Assembly (NCBI RefSeq): GCF_041906005.1 | Contig: NZ_JAYRJY010000003.1 | Coordinates: forward strand, 1-64,000 | Direction: 5' to 3' | DNA from: Ferrovibrio sp041906005 | Lineage (GTDB): Bacteria; Pseudomonadota; Alphaproteobacteria; Ferrovibrionales; Ferrovibrionaceae | DNA length: 64,000 nucleotides | Shown here: positions 7,574 through 16,002 of the stretch, piece by piece | Position numbering within the stretch: position 1 is the stretch's first letter | How the letters are laid out: each line of letters begins with the position of its first letter | Made by a program: the position numbers and the translations under genes | The notes under the pieces: generated by a model | What the model saw: the letters and a program-made list of their open reading frames with translations, nothing else | Database searches by the model: none | What the model was told of the DNA's origin: nothing

Positions 7574-8628
7574 TGCTTCAACATCGCCTGGCGCCAGACG
7601 CGCGGGCTCGTCCCGGCCCAGCGCGTGAAGGCACGGGTGAAGGCGGAAAGCTCGGAATAGCCGAGCAATAAGGCAATCTCGCTCAAGGGCAGCTGGCTTT
7701 GCTGCAGATAATGCCGGGCGAGGTCGAAACGGGTCACTTCGACGGCCTCGCGATAGCCCATGCCGGCATCGGCCAGGGCACGCTGGATCGCATGCGGGCT
7801 GAGACGCAGCGTGTGAGCCACCTGTTCCAGCGTCGGCGCCCCTTCGGCCAGACGCAGCCGCACGGCACCGCGCACCCGGTCTATGAGCGAATCCGGCCGA
7901 TCGCGGGACCCCAGCGATTCCAGGCAGGTCTGCATCATGGTGAGGAGTTTGAGGTCGCGGCCCGGCATCGGCCGGCTGAGCAGATCGGCATCGAAGATGA
8001 TGGCATTGGTGGCGCAGCCGAAGAAAACCGGCGCGCCGAACGCCATCTCATGCTGCCGCCAATCGGGGGGCCGTGGATGCTCGAACTGGATTTCCAGCGG
8101 CGACCAATGCTTGCCGCAACATTCGCGGATGATGTTGGTGAATTGCCCCAAAGAGAGCTCGGCATCCTGGCGCCGGGCCACAATCGAGGGGGAAATAATC
8201 TGATATTCCAGGCGCATGCGCTTGTCCCCATCGCGCCGCAGCGACATCACGGACGAGCTTTGCTGGAAACGGAACAAGCCGACCAGATTTTCGAGAGCGC
8301 TGCCGAGGGTGGGCGAGGACAAGGAGGCATAGCCCCACATCCCCAGATCGCGCGGGGAGAATTGCTGGCCGAACCAGAGGCCGAAATTGTCACGGCCGGT
8401 CTGGCGGGCGGCCTCCTCGAACAGGGCGCAATAGGCGGCAAGGCGCAATTGCAGGGTCGGGGCCGCGGTCATTTCCGGCGCCAGGCCGCAATTGCCGAAG
8501 ATGGAATCCACATCCCCGCCCTGGGCGTCGATGAATTCCACCAGACCGGCGGCGGCGGCGGAGAGCACGACCGGTGCCTTGTCGGCACTGCCCGCGTCTG
8601 AATTCGCCCGTCCGCCCAATTGGATCAT
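7570..8628 (-). CDS. AraC-family regulator of the diol-dehydratase operon
   Basis: A 352-residue AraC/XylS regulator with an AraC_N-type (arabinose-binding-like) sensor domain (about residues 20-210) and two C-terminal helix-turn-helix units (about 265-350). The second recognition unit, IALLLGYSELSAFTRAFTRW, is identical to that of the AraC protein at 18488-19555, and the whole sensor domain is similar. It diverges from the B12 dehydratase genes, whose promoter carries the 21-bp-spaced GTCAA repeats, so it is the natural activator of that operon (the role PocR plays for pdu). It and its paralogue probably recognise the same sites. Confidence 0.88.
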   Translation of the reverse strand: MIQLGGRANSDAGSADKAPVVLSAAAAGLVEFIDAQGGDVDSIFGNCGLAPEMTAAPTLQLRLAAYCALFEEAARQTGRDNFGLWFGQQFSPRDLGMWGYASLSSPTLGSALENLVGLFRFQQSSSVMSLRRDGDKRMRLEYQIISPSIVARRQDAELSLGQFTNIIRECCGKHWSPLEIQFEHPRPPDWRQHEMAFGAPVFFGCATNAIIFDADLLSRPMPGRDLKLLTMMQTCLESLGSRDRPDSLIDRVRGAVRLRLAEGAPTLEQVAHTLRLSPHAIQRALADAGMGYREAVEVTRFDLARHYLQQSQLPLSEIALLLGYSELSAFTRAFTRWAGTSPRVWRQAMLKH

Positions 8629-8672
8629 GAAACCGTCCCTGATGGCTGGCTGTCATCGATAAGGGTCAGGAA

Positions 8673-8783
8673 TGATGGCATGGTGCCAGCCATGCTGCAA
8701 GGCAGCAAGGCTCTCCTGAAGAAGACGCTGTCAAACATGGTGGGTTTTCGGTCAAGCCGGCGGCGGGCCGTGATATTAGCCTG
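8673..8783 (+). promoter_or_regulatory. AraC-type promoter of the dehydratase operon (site A)
   Basis: GTCAA repeats begin at 8730 and 8751, exactly 21 bp apart. The second abuts the expected -35, and a -10 candidate TAGCCT lies at 8777-8782. The start codon is 52 bases further on. The spacing is that of class II AraC activation (two half sites two helical turns apart, the proximal one overlapping -35). The same arrangement recurs at 13438 and 19651. Nearer the araC gene, TGATGGCATGG (8673-8683) recurs 45-47 bases upstream of both araC start codons and probably belongs to the regulator promoter. Confidence 0.72.
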
Positions 8784-8833
8784 TCCGTAAAATCACAGAA
8801 ATCTGCCCAAGGAACAGGCTGGGAGAATAAAGC

Positions 8834-11113
8834 ATGAGCGAGCGCCCGCAACAGAACGCCAATCGCTGGCGGCGCTTTGCCGATTGGGACGAACGGCCTC
8901 TGCGCCTCGATCGTTTCGCGGTGGAGGACCCCGAGAACGGCTTTGCCGCCTTCAAGGGTGCCAAGGACCCCAAGCCCGGCCTGGCCATTGCAGAGGGCAG
9001 GGTGGTGTCGATGGACGGCATCCCGGCGGCCGAATTCGACATGATCGATCATTTCGTCGCTCATCATCATCTCGATCTCGACCTCGCCCCGCAAGCGATG
9101 GCGATCCCCTCTGCCGACATCGCCCGCATGCTGGTCGACATTGCCGTGCCACGGACCGAACTGGCGCGCCTTGCCCATGGCCTCACCCCCGCTAAGCTTG
9201 CCGAGGTGGTGGCACAGCTCTCGGCGATCGAGCTCGCTTTCGCTTTCTCGAAGATGCGCACCCGCAAGACGCCCGGCAATCAGGGCCATGTCACCAATGC
9301 CAAGGACGACCCGCTGCAATTGGCGGCGGATGCCGCGACGGCGGTCGCTTTCGGCTTCGACGAGGTCGAGACGACCATGCGCGTCGCGAGGAATGCCTGG
9401 TCGAACGCTCTGGCCTGCGCCGTGGGTGCCTCGGTCGGCCGTTGGGGCACGCTTTTTCAATGTTCCAGCGAAGAATCCGAGGAATTGCAGATCGGCATGG
9501 CGGGCTTCACATCCTATGCCGAGACGGTTTCCGTCTATGGGACGGAGCGCGCTTTTACCGACGGCGACGACACGCCCTGGTCGAAAGCGTTCCTGGCCGC
9601 TGCCTATGCCAGCCGCGGCATCAAGATGCGCTGCACGTCAGGGGCCGCATCCGAACTGCTGATGGGATTCCATGAATCGAAGTCCCTCCTTTATCTGGAA
9701 GCCCGCTGCCTGTGCCTGCAGCGTGCCATGGGCGTGCAGGGGACGCAGAATGGCGGCATCGATGGGGCCCCCCTGGCCTCGACCATGCCGGGCGGTGTCC
9801 GGGAGCTGATGGCGGAAAATCTCATCGCTGTCTGGCTCGACCTCGAATGCGCCACCGGCAATGATGCGCGGCATTCGGAATCGGAAATCCGGGTGGGAGC
9901 CAAGATCCTGCCCTTCCTCATCGCCGGGTCCGATTTCATCTGCTCCGGCATGGGGTCGATCCTCGCCTATGACAATTCCTTCAACCCCTCCTCCTTCAAT
10001 GGCGAGGAGATGGAGGATTTTCTGGTGCTGCAGCGCGATTTCGAGGCCGATGGCGGGCTGACCTCGGTCGGCGAATCCCGCGCCCTGGAACTGCGCCGGC
10101 GGGCGACCGATGCGCTGGGCGCGGTGTTCGAGGAGTTGGGCCTTGGCACGCCGAGCGCTGCAATGAAGCGCAGCGTCGTTGTGGCCTCCGGCTCCAACGA
10201 GACCGAGAGCTATCTGCCGCGCGACGTCACCCTCATCAGCGAGAAAATCAAGGCGCGCGGGATCAACGTGCTCGACGTCATCAAGGCGCTGGCCGTGCGC
10301 GGCTTCCGGGAGGAAGCACAGAATCTCCTCAATGTCGTGCGCCTGCGGGTGTCGGGCGATTATCTGCAGACGGCGGCGGTGGTACGCCAGGGACATGTCA
10401 TCAGCGCCGTCAACGATCCCAACGACTATGGCGGACCCGGCACCGGCTATCGGCTGAGCGGCCAGCGCCGCCAGGAACTGGCCGCTATCCGCGATGTGCT
10501 GACGCGCGAGGAGGTCTTGCGCACAGAAGCCACCTTCGCCGGTGCCGAGAACCGGCGCATCCGCTACCGAGCCTTGGGCGATGCGGCAACGAGCGGGCCG
10601 AAAAACGAGATCGTCATTGGCGTCAGCCCAGCCTTCGGTCTGAAGCTCTTCCGGACATTGGCCGGCCATCCGCTTTCCGCCGTGCTGCGGGCGATGAGCG
10701 AGGGTATTGCCGAAAAGGGCGGCGTTGCCCGCATCGTGCGCATGCGACACACGGCCGATACCTCGTTCCTGGGGCTGAGTGCAGCGCGCCTCGCCGGCTC
10801 CGGTATCGGCATCGGCATCCAGGCCAAGGGGACCGCCGTCATCCACCAGGCCGACCGCCTGCCCCATCACAATCTGGAACTGTTCTCCAACGCGCCGATC
10901 ACGTCGCTTGCGCATTACCGAAAGCTTGGGCAGAACGCGACCGCTTACGCCAAGGGCGAATTGCCGGAGCCGGTCGTGGTGCCGACCGAGGGCGAGGCCA
11001 TGGGAGCCCGCTTCCATGCCCAGGTGGCCCTTATCTATGCGATCGAGACCTCGCTCGCGCAGGACGGCGCCAAGCCTGAGGAAATCGAGATCGCCTTCCT
11101 GGAGGTTCAATAA
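8834..11113 (+). CDS. pduCD: Coenzyme-B12-dependent diol-dehydratase-like enzyme, large and medium subunits fused
   Basis: A 759-residue protein: residues 1-545 align with the PduC/DhaB large subunit and 590-759 with the PduD medium subunit, which are separate genes in enterics. The radical-enzyme active site is present: H152, E179, E230, Q305, D344 and S371 match Klebsiella oxytoca H143, E170, E221, Q296, D335 and S362 with a constant offset of 9 (reference recalled from memory). However, the residues lining the C3 side of the substrate, S301 and Q336 in the reference, are D310 and A345 here, so the substrate is probably not plain 1,2-propanediol or glycerol. The junction carries no PduD-type encapsulation peptide. 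No DdrA/DdrB reactivase gene is in the window. Start supported by GGGAG upstream. Confidence 0.88.
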   Translation: MSERPQQNANRWRRFADWDERPLRLDRFAVEDPENGFAAFKGAKDPKPGLAIAEGRVVSMDGIPAAEFDMIDHFVAHHHLDLDLAPQAMAIPSADIARMLVDIAVPRTELARLAHGLTPAKLAEVVAQLSAIELAFAFSKMRTRKTPGNQGHVTNAKDDPLQLAADAATAVAFGFDEVETTMRVARNAWSNALACAVGASVGRWGTLFQCSSEESEELQIGMAGFTSYAETVSVYGTERAFTDGDDTPWSKAFLAAAYASRGIKMRCTSGAASELLMGFHESKSLLYLEARCLCLQRAMGVQGTQNGGIDGAPLASTMPGGVRELMAENLIAVWLDLECATGNDARHSESEIRVGAKILPFLIAGSDFICSGMGSILAYDNSFNPSSFNGEEMEDFLVLQRDFEADGGLTSVGESRALELRRRATDALGAVFEELGLGTPSAAMKRSVVVASGSNETESYLPRDVTLISEKIKARGINVLDVIKALAVRGFREEAQNLLNVVRLRVSGDYLQTAAVVRQGHVISAVNDPNDYGGPGTGYRLSGQRRQELAAIRDVLTREEVLRTEATFAGAENRRIRYRALGDAATSGPKNEIVIGVSPAFGLKLFRTLAGHPLSAVLRAMSEGIAEKGGVARIVRMRHTADTSFLGLSAARLAGSGIGIGIQAKGTAVIHQADRLPHHNLELFSNAPITSLAHYRKLGQNATAYAKGELPEPVVVPTEGEAMGARFHAQVALIYAIETSLAQDGAKPEEIEIAFLEVQ

Positions 11114-11538
11114 TGGCCCGGATCGACGATGTTGCCGATTATCCACTCGCCGAGAACCGGCCCGACCTGGTCAAAACCGCGCGCGGCAAGGCGCTGGAAG
11201 AACTCACGCTCGATGCCGTCATGGCCGGCGAGGTGACATTGGAAGATCTGCGCATCACCCCCCAGGCACTCAAGGACCAGGCGCGCGTGGCAACCCTGGC
11301 CGGCCGGCCGACCCTGGGGCGCAATTTCGAGCGCGCCGCCGAACTGGTGGCAGTGCCGCAGGAGTTCCTGCTGCAGGTCTACGAACTGCTGCGTCCGGGC
11401 CGCGCCAAGACAAAGGCCGATCTGCTGGATGCCGCCAAGATCTTGCGTACGATCTATAAGGCGGAAAAGATGGCCACCTTTGTTGAGGAAGCAGCGGAAG
11501 TTTACGAAAAACGTGGCCTCTTTACCTTCCGGTTTTGA
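11113..11538 (+). CDS. pduE: Diol-dehydratase-like small subunit
   Basis: A 141-residue PduE/DhaE-family small subunit. It has the conserved opening DYPLAENRPDLVKTARGKAL, the central LTLDAVMAGEVTLEDLRITP and the helical C-terminus. Its start shares one base with the dehydratase stop (TAATG), so the two are made in coupled stoichiometry. Enteric PduE has an N-terminal encapsulation-like helix. This protein lacks it and begins almost at the DYPL motif. Together with the fused subunit it gives a complete apoenzyme. Confidence 0.88.
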   Translation: MARIDDVADYPLAENRPDLVKTARGKALEELTLDAVMAGEVTLEDLRITPQALKDQARVATLAGRPTLGRNFERAAELVAVPQEFLLQVYELLRPGRAKTKADLLDAAKILRTIYKAEKMATFVEEAAEVYEKRGLFTFRF

Positions 11539-11638
11539 ACGACGCTGATGGATATGCGGCCCCCTCTCCGCGTGATATCCTTCTTACGTGCATACTGAAC
11601 ACACATGCACGCATTGGATACATGGATGGAGGCATTCG

Positions 11639-11881
11639 ATGATAATATATGAGTTGATTGCCGCGGTTCCTGCGGGACCGGGGCATCCTGGGCACACCGT
11701 TCTCGCATTGAAACAAGGATCGCCTTTCATGGCGGCAAATGTAGGCGACTATTTCGATGTTGCCGATCCAGCCGGTACGCCCAACTATAGAATTACCGCA
11801 ATCCGTCACGACATCTTCAAAGGACCCGGCGGCCCGGATACCCATGTGTGCCGCACCTCGCTTGCACTGGGCATTGTCTAG
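11639..11881 (+). CDS. Small protein of unknown function (80 aa)
   Basis: I do not recognise this protein. It starts at 11639 (GGAGG 6 bases upstream of ATG); the open frame from 11588 is longer but lacks a site. It is compact, with alternating hydrophobic residues suggesting a small beta-rich fold, no signal peptide and one cysteine near the C-terminus (THVCRT). It lies about 100 bases after the dehydratase small subunit on the same strand and precedes the isochorismatase-family gene, so it is probably in the AraC-controlled operon. Confidence 0.6.
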   Translation: MIIYELIAAVPAGPGHPGHTVLALKQGSPFMAANVGDYFDVADPAGTPNYRITAIRHDIFKGPGGPDTHVCRTSLALGIV

Positions 11882-11905
11882 TCTTCTCAATTAGCCAAAA
11901 GCGAC

Positions 11906-11955
11906 TGCTCAGCATGATCTACATTGCCGATCGCCCAAAATGATCATGCTGAGCA
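11906..11955. repeat. Perfect 14-bp inverted repeat upstream of the isochorismatase-family gene
   Basis: TGCTCAGCATGATC (11906-11919) is repeated as its exact reverse complement at 11942-11955 with a 22-base spacer, 23 bases before the next start codon. There is no T tract, so it does not look like an intrinsic terminator. It may be a stem in the mRNA between operon segments or a two-site operator. Confidence 0.7.
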
Positions 11956-11977
11956 CCGCTCTACTACGAGCAAAGTC

Positions 11978-12673
11978 ATGAACTGGAAGACGCGACACCG
12001 ATCCTTCTATTACCAAGGCGCGCCGGAGCCCGACGATCTTGCCTTCAAGCCCGCCGAGACGGCGCTCCTGGTCATCGATGTGCAGAACACCTATCTGGAA
12101 CGGCCGGAGCGAGCCACGCTCGATGCTGCCGGCAAGGCGCATTTCGACGCCTGGACGCCGTTTCACGAACGCATGAACGGCATGGTCATCCCGCGCACGG
12201 CGGAACTGCTGCGCCTGGCGCGCAAGCACGGTATCGAATGCCTGTTTGCGCGCATCGCCTGCCGGACCAAGGATGGCCGCGACCGGTCGTTGAGCCAGAA
12301 GATGCCCGGCTGGAACAATCTGCTGCTGCCCAAGAACGAGCATGCGTCGCAACTGGTGCCGCAACTGGAGCCCCAAGGCGACGAGATTGTCGTCACCAAG
12401 ACAACCGACAGCGCGCTCACGGGCACCAACCTGCGCCTAATCCTGCACAATCTGGGCATCAGAAACGTCATCTGCGCCGGCATCTTCACCGACCAATGCG
12501 TCTCCTCGACCGTGCGGAGCCTCGCCGACGAAAGCTTCCAGGTCGTGGTGCTGGAGGATTGCTGCGCCGCCGGCTCAGATACGCTGCACGAACAGGAACT
12601 GGCGATCATCAACATGATCTACTGCCATGTCATGACCGCCGACGAACTCAAAGCGATGATGAAACTCACATGA
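11978..12673 (+). CDS. Isochorismatase-family cysteine hydrolase
   Basis: A 231-residue cysteine hydrolase with the catalytic triad of the family: Asp in ALLVIDVQNTY, Lys in VVTKTTDSAL and Cys in GIFTDQCVSSTVRSL. The group includes nicotinamidases, N-carbamoylsarcosine amidases and biuret/ureidoacrylate hydrolases. The ATG at 11978 is preferred over a TTG at 11924 that lies inside the inverted repeat. Its stop overlaps the start of the amidotransferase (ATGA). Position after the dehydratase suggests hydrolysis of an amide linked to amine catabolism; substrate unknown. Confidence 0.82.
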   Translation: MNWKTRHRSFYYQGAPEPDDLAFKPAETALLVIDVQNTYLERPERATLDAAGKAHFDAWTPFHERMNGMVIPRTAELLRLARKHGIECLFARIACRTKDGRDRSLSQKMPGWNNLLLPKNEHASQLVPQLEPQGDEIVVTKTTDSALTGTNLRLILHNLGIRNVICAGIFTDQCVSSTVRSLADESFQVVVLEDCCAAGSDTLHEQELAIINMIYCHVMTADELKAMMKLT

Positions 12674-13398
12674 AACGCATCCTGATCATCGTTCCGGAAC
12701 TGGTGGCCCCGCCGGGTATTCTCGGCCAGGCGCTGATCGCACAGGGTGTCCATTATGACGCCGTCTTCCCGGTGGCCCGCTTTGCCACCTATTCCCCGAT
12801 GGACTATCCCGGCTTGCCACAGGGTCCCGCCAATTATGCCGGTCTGATCGTGCTGGGCGGGCCGATGAGCGCCAAGGATGAGCATCTCTATCCCTTCCTC
12901 ACCGAGACCATGGCCCTGATACGGGCCTTCACAGCGGTGGAACGGCCGGTGCTGGGCGTGTGCCTGGGCGCCCAGATCATCGCCCATGCCTTCGGTGGCG
13001 AGATCTATCGCATGGGAAAACTGGAATCCGGTTTCTATCAATTGGCGCTGACGCCGGAAGGACGCAGCGACCCGCTGTTCCGGGACTTTGCCGAGCCGGT
13101 AACGGTCTTTGAAAACCATTACGAAGCGACACGCAACACACCGGGCGCTGTACCGCTGATGACCGGCGGCGCCTGTCCTATCCAGGCTTTCCGCGTCGGC
13201 GCCAAGACTTATGGCGTGCAATTCCATGTCGAGGTCACGATCGACATCGTGCGCGATTGGATCCGGATGTTCGGCGCGGATTTCTGCCGGGATGAGCCAA
13301 GATTGCTGACCGATCTCGACCGCCAGTTCGAGATCCATTTCGGCGACTATGTTCGCGCCTGCGATACGCTCACGCGGAATTGGTTGGCGTTAAGCTGA
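12670..13398 (+). CDS. Class I glutamine-amidotransferase-like protein
   Basis: A 242-residue stand-alone GATase-1 domain with the triad C98 (VLGVCLGAQ), H186 and E188 (GVQFHVEV). It lacks a synthetase domain, so it is either a glutaminase subunit or a hydrolase of gamma-glutamyl conjugates (the PuuD-like idea is attractive in an amine pathway but unproven). The start overlaps the previous stop (ATGA); a longer open frame from 12238 is a shadow. Last gene before the transporter promoter at 13438. Confidence 0.82.
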   Translation: MKRILIIVPELVAPPGILGQALIAQGVHYDAVFPVARFATYSPMDYPGLPQGPANYAGLIVLGGPMSAKDEHLYPFLTETMALIRAFTAVERPVLGVCLGAQIIAHAFGGEIYRMGKLESGFYQLALTPEGRSDPLFRDFAEPVTVFENHYEATRNTPGAVPLMTGGACPIQAFRVGAKTYGVQFHVEVTIDIVRDWIRMFGADFCRDEPRLLTDLDRQFEIHFGDYVRACDTLTRNWLALS

Positions 13399-13437
13399 GG
13401 CCAGCGCCGACACTGAGGGCCGCCGGCAATCAAGGCT

Positions 13438-13490
13438 GTCAAGATTAACAGCCTAAATGTCAAGACCGGGTGGTAGGGGCGCCCTATCGT
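13438..13490 (+). promoter_or_regulatory. AraC-type promoter of the polyamine-type ABC operon (site C)
   Basis: GTCAAG repeats at 13438 and 13459 are 21 bp apart, preceded by GCT as at sites A and B. TATCGT at 13485-13490 is a -10 candidate at the same distance as in site A. The start codon of the binding protein is about 160 bases downstream. There is no AraC gene adjacent, so one of the two regulators at 7570 or 18488 would act here in trans. Confidence 0.68.
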
Positions 13491-13651
13491 CCCTAGCGTG
13501 ACCGACTTTAAGACGACTTGCGGCAAGCAAGCGACAGAATGAGCACACCACATTCGATGGAGTCCGGCCGGGTTTTGCGGACCGGTGCTCCAGCTTGGTC
13601 AACAGGGAAGCGGCACCGGCAACAATCGACCGGGCCAACGGAGAGGGACAG

Positions 13652-14815
13652 ATGAGCAGCTTCAAGCAGTCACGTCGCAACTTCATGCAGAATTCGGCCC
13701 TGATGGCCGCGGCCTTTGCCACCAGCGGCGTAGCGGGCCTGCGCTCGGCCTATGCCGATCGCTCCAAGGAACTCAATATCCTGTGTTGGGAAGGCTATAA
13801 CTCGGCGCAAGTCTTGGATCCATTCCGCGAATCCAACGGCGCCACGGTGAAGGCGGAATCGCTCACCAACGACCCCACCATGATCAACCGCCTGCGTGCC
13901 GGCGAAACCAATGTCTGGGACCTGATCAACGTCAACAATCCCTGGGCACGCAAGATCATGTTTCCGGAGAAGCTGATCCAGCCGCTCGACCGGGCCAAAA
14001 TGGAACCCTATTTCGAGAAGATGGCCCCCGCCTTCAAGCCGCCCTATGCGTGGGCCATGGACGAAAGTGGCAGCCAGCTCATCGGCATGGCACAGCGCTA
14101 CGGTCCCTACAGCTTCGTCGTCAACACCGACAAAGTGAGCCGCGCCACCGCCGAGGATCAGGGCTGGGATCTGTGGAACGACGCGGGCAATGCCGGCAAG
14201 TACGGCGTGCTTGAATCCGATGATTGGAACGTCTTCAACCTGTGCTGCATCGCCGGCTTCGATCCCTTCAAGGAGCATACGCCGGAGGAAATCGCCAAGT
14301 TCACGGAAACCGCCAAGCGCGTCTTCAAGGGCGCCAAGGTGGTGGGCGACATCGCGACCATGAACCAGGCCCTTGTCTCGGGCGAGATCGATTTCCACAT
14401 GACCGGCGGTACCTACTCCGCCTCGCCAGCCCGCGCCGATGGCGCCGGCAATATCCGCGCCATCACGCCGAAAAAGGGGCCGCTCGCTGGCGGCAAGGGC
14501 GGCATTTCCTGGATCGAGATCACCTCGGTGGTCAACAATCCAGACGTCTCGCCGCTTGCCGTGCAGTTCCTGGAATATGTCCAAGACCCGAAAGTCGCCC
14601 ATACGGTCGCTTTCGCCGAGGGCACGTTCAACCCGGTGGCCCAGATGGGCAATCCGGATTGCTTCAGTCTCTTCACCAAGGAAGAACTCGATGCGATCCA
14701 GTATGACAGCCTGGAAGAGGAAATGGCGCGTTCGGTCGAATACGACATTGTGCCGGACTACGACAAGCTGCTCGACATCATGACCGCTGCCAAGCGCGAA
14801 GCTTCGGGCGGCTGA
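13652..14815 (+). CDS. Polyamine-type (PotD-like) periplasmic binding protein, Tat-exported
   Basis: A 387-residue extracellular solute-binding protein of the spermidine/putrescine group. The N-terminus has a twin-arginine signal (SRRNFMQNSALMAAAFATSG, then SAYA cleavage), and the mature protein opens LNILCWEGYNSAQVLDPF, the usual PotD start. I start at 13652 after GGAGAGGGA. First gene of an ABC operon under promoter site C, and separated from the ATPase gene by a strong hairpin that would favour binding-protein expression. A cationic amine or amino alcohol is the expected ligand (inference). Confidence 0.86.
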   Translation: MSSFKQSRRNFMQNSALMAAAFATSGVAGLRSAYADRSKELNILCWEGYNSAQVLDPFRESNGATVKAESLTNDPTMINRLRAGETNVWDLINVNNPWARKIMFPEKLIQPLDRAKMEPYFEKMAPAFKPPYAWAMDESGSQLIGMAQRYGPYSFVVNTDKVSRATAEDQGWDLWNDAGNAGKYGVLESDDWNVFNLCCIAGFDPFKEHTPEEIAKFTETAKRVFKGAKVVGDIATMNQALVSGEIDFHMTGGTYSASPARADGAGNIRAITPKKGPLAGGKGGISWIEITSVVNNPDVSPLAVQFLEYVQDPKVAHTVAFAEGTFNPVAQMGNPDCFSLFTKEELDAIQYDSLEEEMARSVEYDIVPDYDKLLDIMTAAKREASGG

Positions 14816-14842
14816 TCAATCGGCTGCTGCCACCACGACGTC

Positions 14843-14874
14843 GGATCGCCCGGTGCGTAGATGCCGGGCGATCC
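14843..14874 (+). terminator. Intra-operon hairpin after the binding-protein gene
   Basis: GGATCGCCCGG (14843-14853) and its perfect complement (14864-14874) form an 11-bp GC-rich stem with a 10-base loop between the binding-protein and ATPase genes. There is no clear T run, so it is more likely a partial attenuator or a 3'-protecting stem than a full stop. Confidence 0.65.
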
Positions 14875-14921
14875 CGTCTTGATCCCCCTCCATTTCATCA
14901 CGATCCGGATTCCCAAGGACC

Positions 14922-15989
14922 ATGAACGGCCGATCGCCCATTCTGCAATTGCGCAATCTGACCAAGACCTTCGGCAACTTCACGGCCGTCAAAGGAATCA
15001 GCCTCGACATCTCCGAGGGCGAATTCTTCACCATCGTCGGCCCGTCGGGCAGCGGCAAGACAACCTTGCTGCGCATGCTGACGGGCATGGAAAGCGCCAC
15101 GGGCGGCGACATCTTGCTGCGAGGCGCCCGCATCAACGATCTGCCCGCCAACAAGCGGCCGACCTGCATGGTGTTCCAGTCGCTGGCCCTCTTCCCACAT
15201 CGTACCGTCGGGCAGAACATCGAATTTTCCCAGAAGATCAAGGGCGTGGCACCCGATAAGCGCAAGACGCGGGCCCTGCAGCTGATGGCGCAGCTGCGCT
15301 TGCCGGAAAACTACTACGACAAGAGTGTCACCAAATGCTCTGGCGGCGAGAGGCAGCGCGTGGCGCTCGCCCGGGCGCTGGCCTATGACCCGGACATCCT
15401 GTTCTTCGACGAGCCGTTGTCGGCCATCGATTACAAGCTGCGGAAAACACTGGAAAAAGAACTCAAGGACATTCACCGCGAAACCGGCAAGACCTTCATC
15501 TACATCACCCACAGCCTGGAAGAGGCGATGGTGATGAGCGACCGCATCGGCGTCATGCGCACGGGGCAATTGGTCCAGGTCGGTTCGCCACAGCAGATCT
15601 ACAGCGCGCCGGAAACCAAGTTCGTCTCCGAATTCATCGGGGATGTGAACGTCATGGCCGTAACAGCAAACGGTGCCAGCGGCGTCCATGCTGCGGAGTT
15701 CGACGTGGATTTCGTGAGCCAGACTGTGCCGGCGGGCTTCACCAATGGGCATCTGGTGGTGCGTCCGGAATCGTTGCGCTTCCTGAGCCATCGGGCCGAG
15801 GCGCAGAACTGCCTGGAAGGTCGCCTCTATAATGAATATGTGCTGGGTTCGCGCATCCAATACCAGGTGCGCGTGGGCGAGCATGTCTTCATCGTCGAAA
15901 AACTGCGCCAGCAGCAATTCGGCGGCAAGCTCGACGACCAGGTCCTCATCGGCTGGGATGCCAAGGACGGCATCCTGGTAACGGATTGA
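14922..15989 (+). CDS. Polyamine-type ABC importer ATPase (PotA-like)
   Basis: A 355-residue ATPase with Walker A GPSGSGKTT (residues 40-48), signature CSGGERQRVALARAL, Walker B ILFFDEPLSAID and switch histidine in YITHSLEEAMVMSD. The C-terminal TOBE-like regulatory domain (about 240-355) is typical of PotA/CysA/MalK ATPases. The signature starts with Cys rather than Leu, which is tolerated. AAGGA precedes the ATG. Followed by two permeases at 13 and 3 base spacing. Confidence 0.88.
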   Translation: MNGRSPILQLRNLTKTFGNFTAVKGISLDISEGEFFTIVGPSGSGKTTLLRMLTGMESATGGDILLRGARINDLPANKRPTCMVFQSLALFPHRTVGQNIEFSQKIKGVAPDKRKTRALQLMAQLRLPENYYDKSVTKCSGGERQRVALARALAYDPDILFFDEPLSAIDYKLRKTLEKELKDIHRETGKTFIYITHSLEEAMVMSDRIGVMRTGQLVQVGSPQQIYSAPETKFVSEFIGDVNVMAVTANGASGVHAAEFDVDFVSQTVPAGFTNGHLVVRPESLRFLSHRAEAQNCLEGRLYNEYVLGSRIQYQVRVGEHVFIVEKLRQQQFGGKLDDQVLIGWDAKDGILVTD

Positions 15990-16002
15990 GCGGGGCCTCG
16001 CC

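Noticed and set aside
8629..8833. Possible B12 riboswitch upstream of the dehydratase
   Set aside because: I looked for the conserved B12-box and found none; the gap is explained by the AraC-type promoter.
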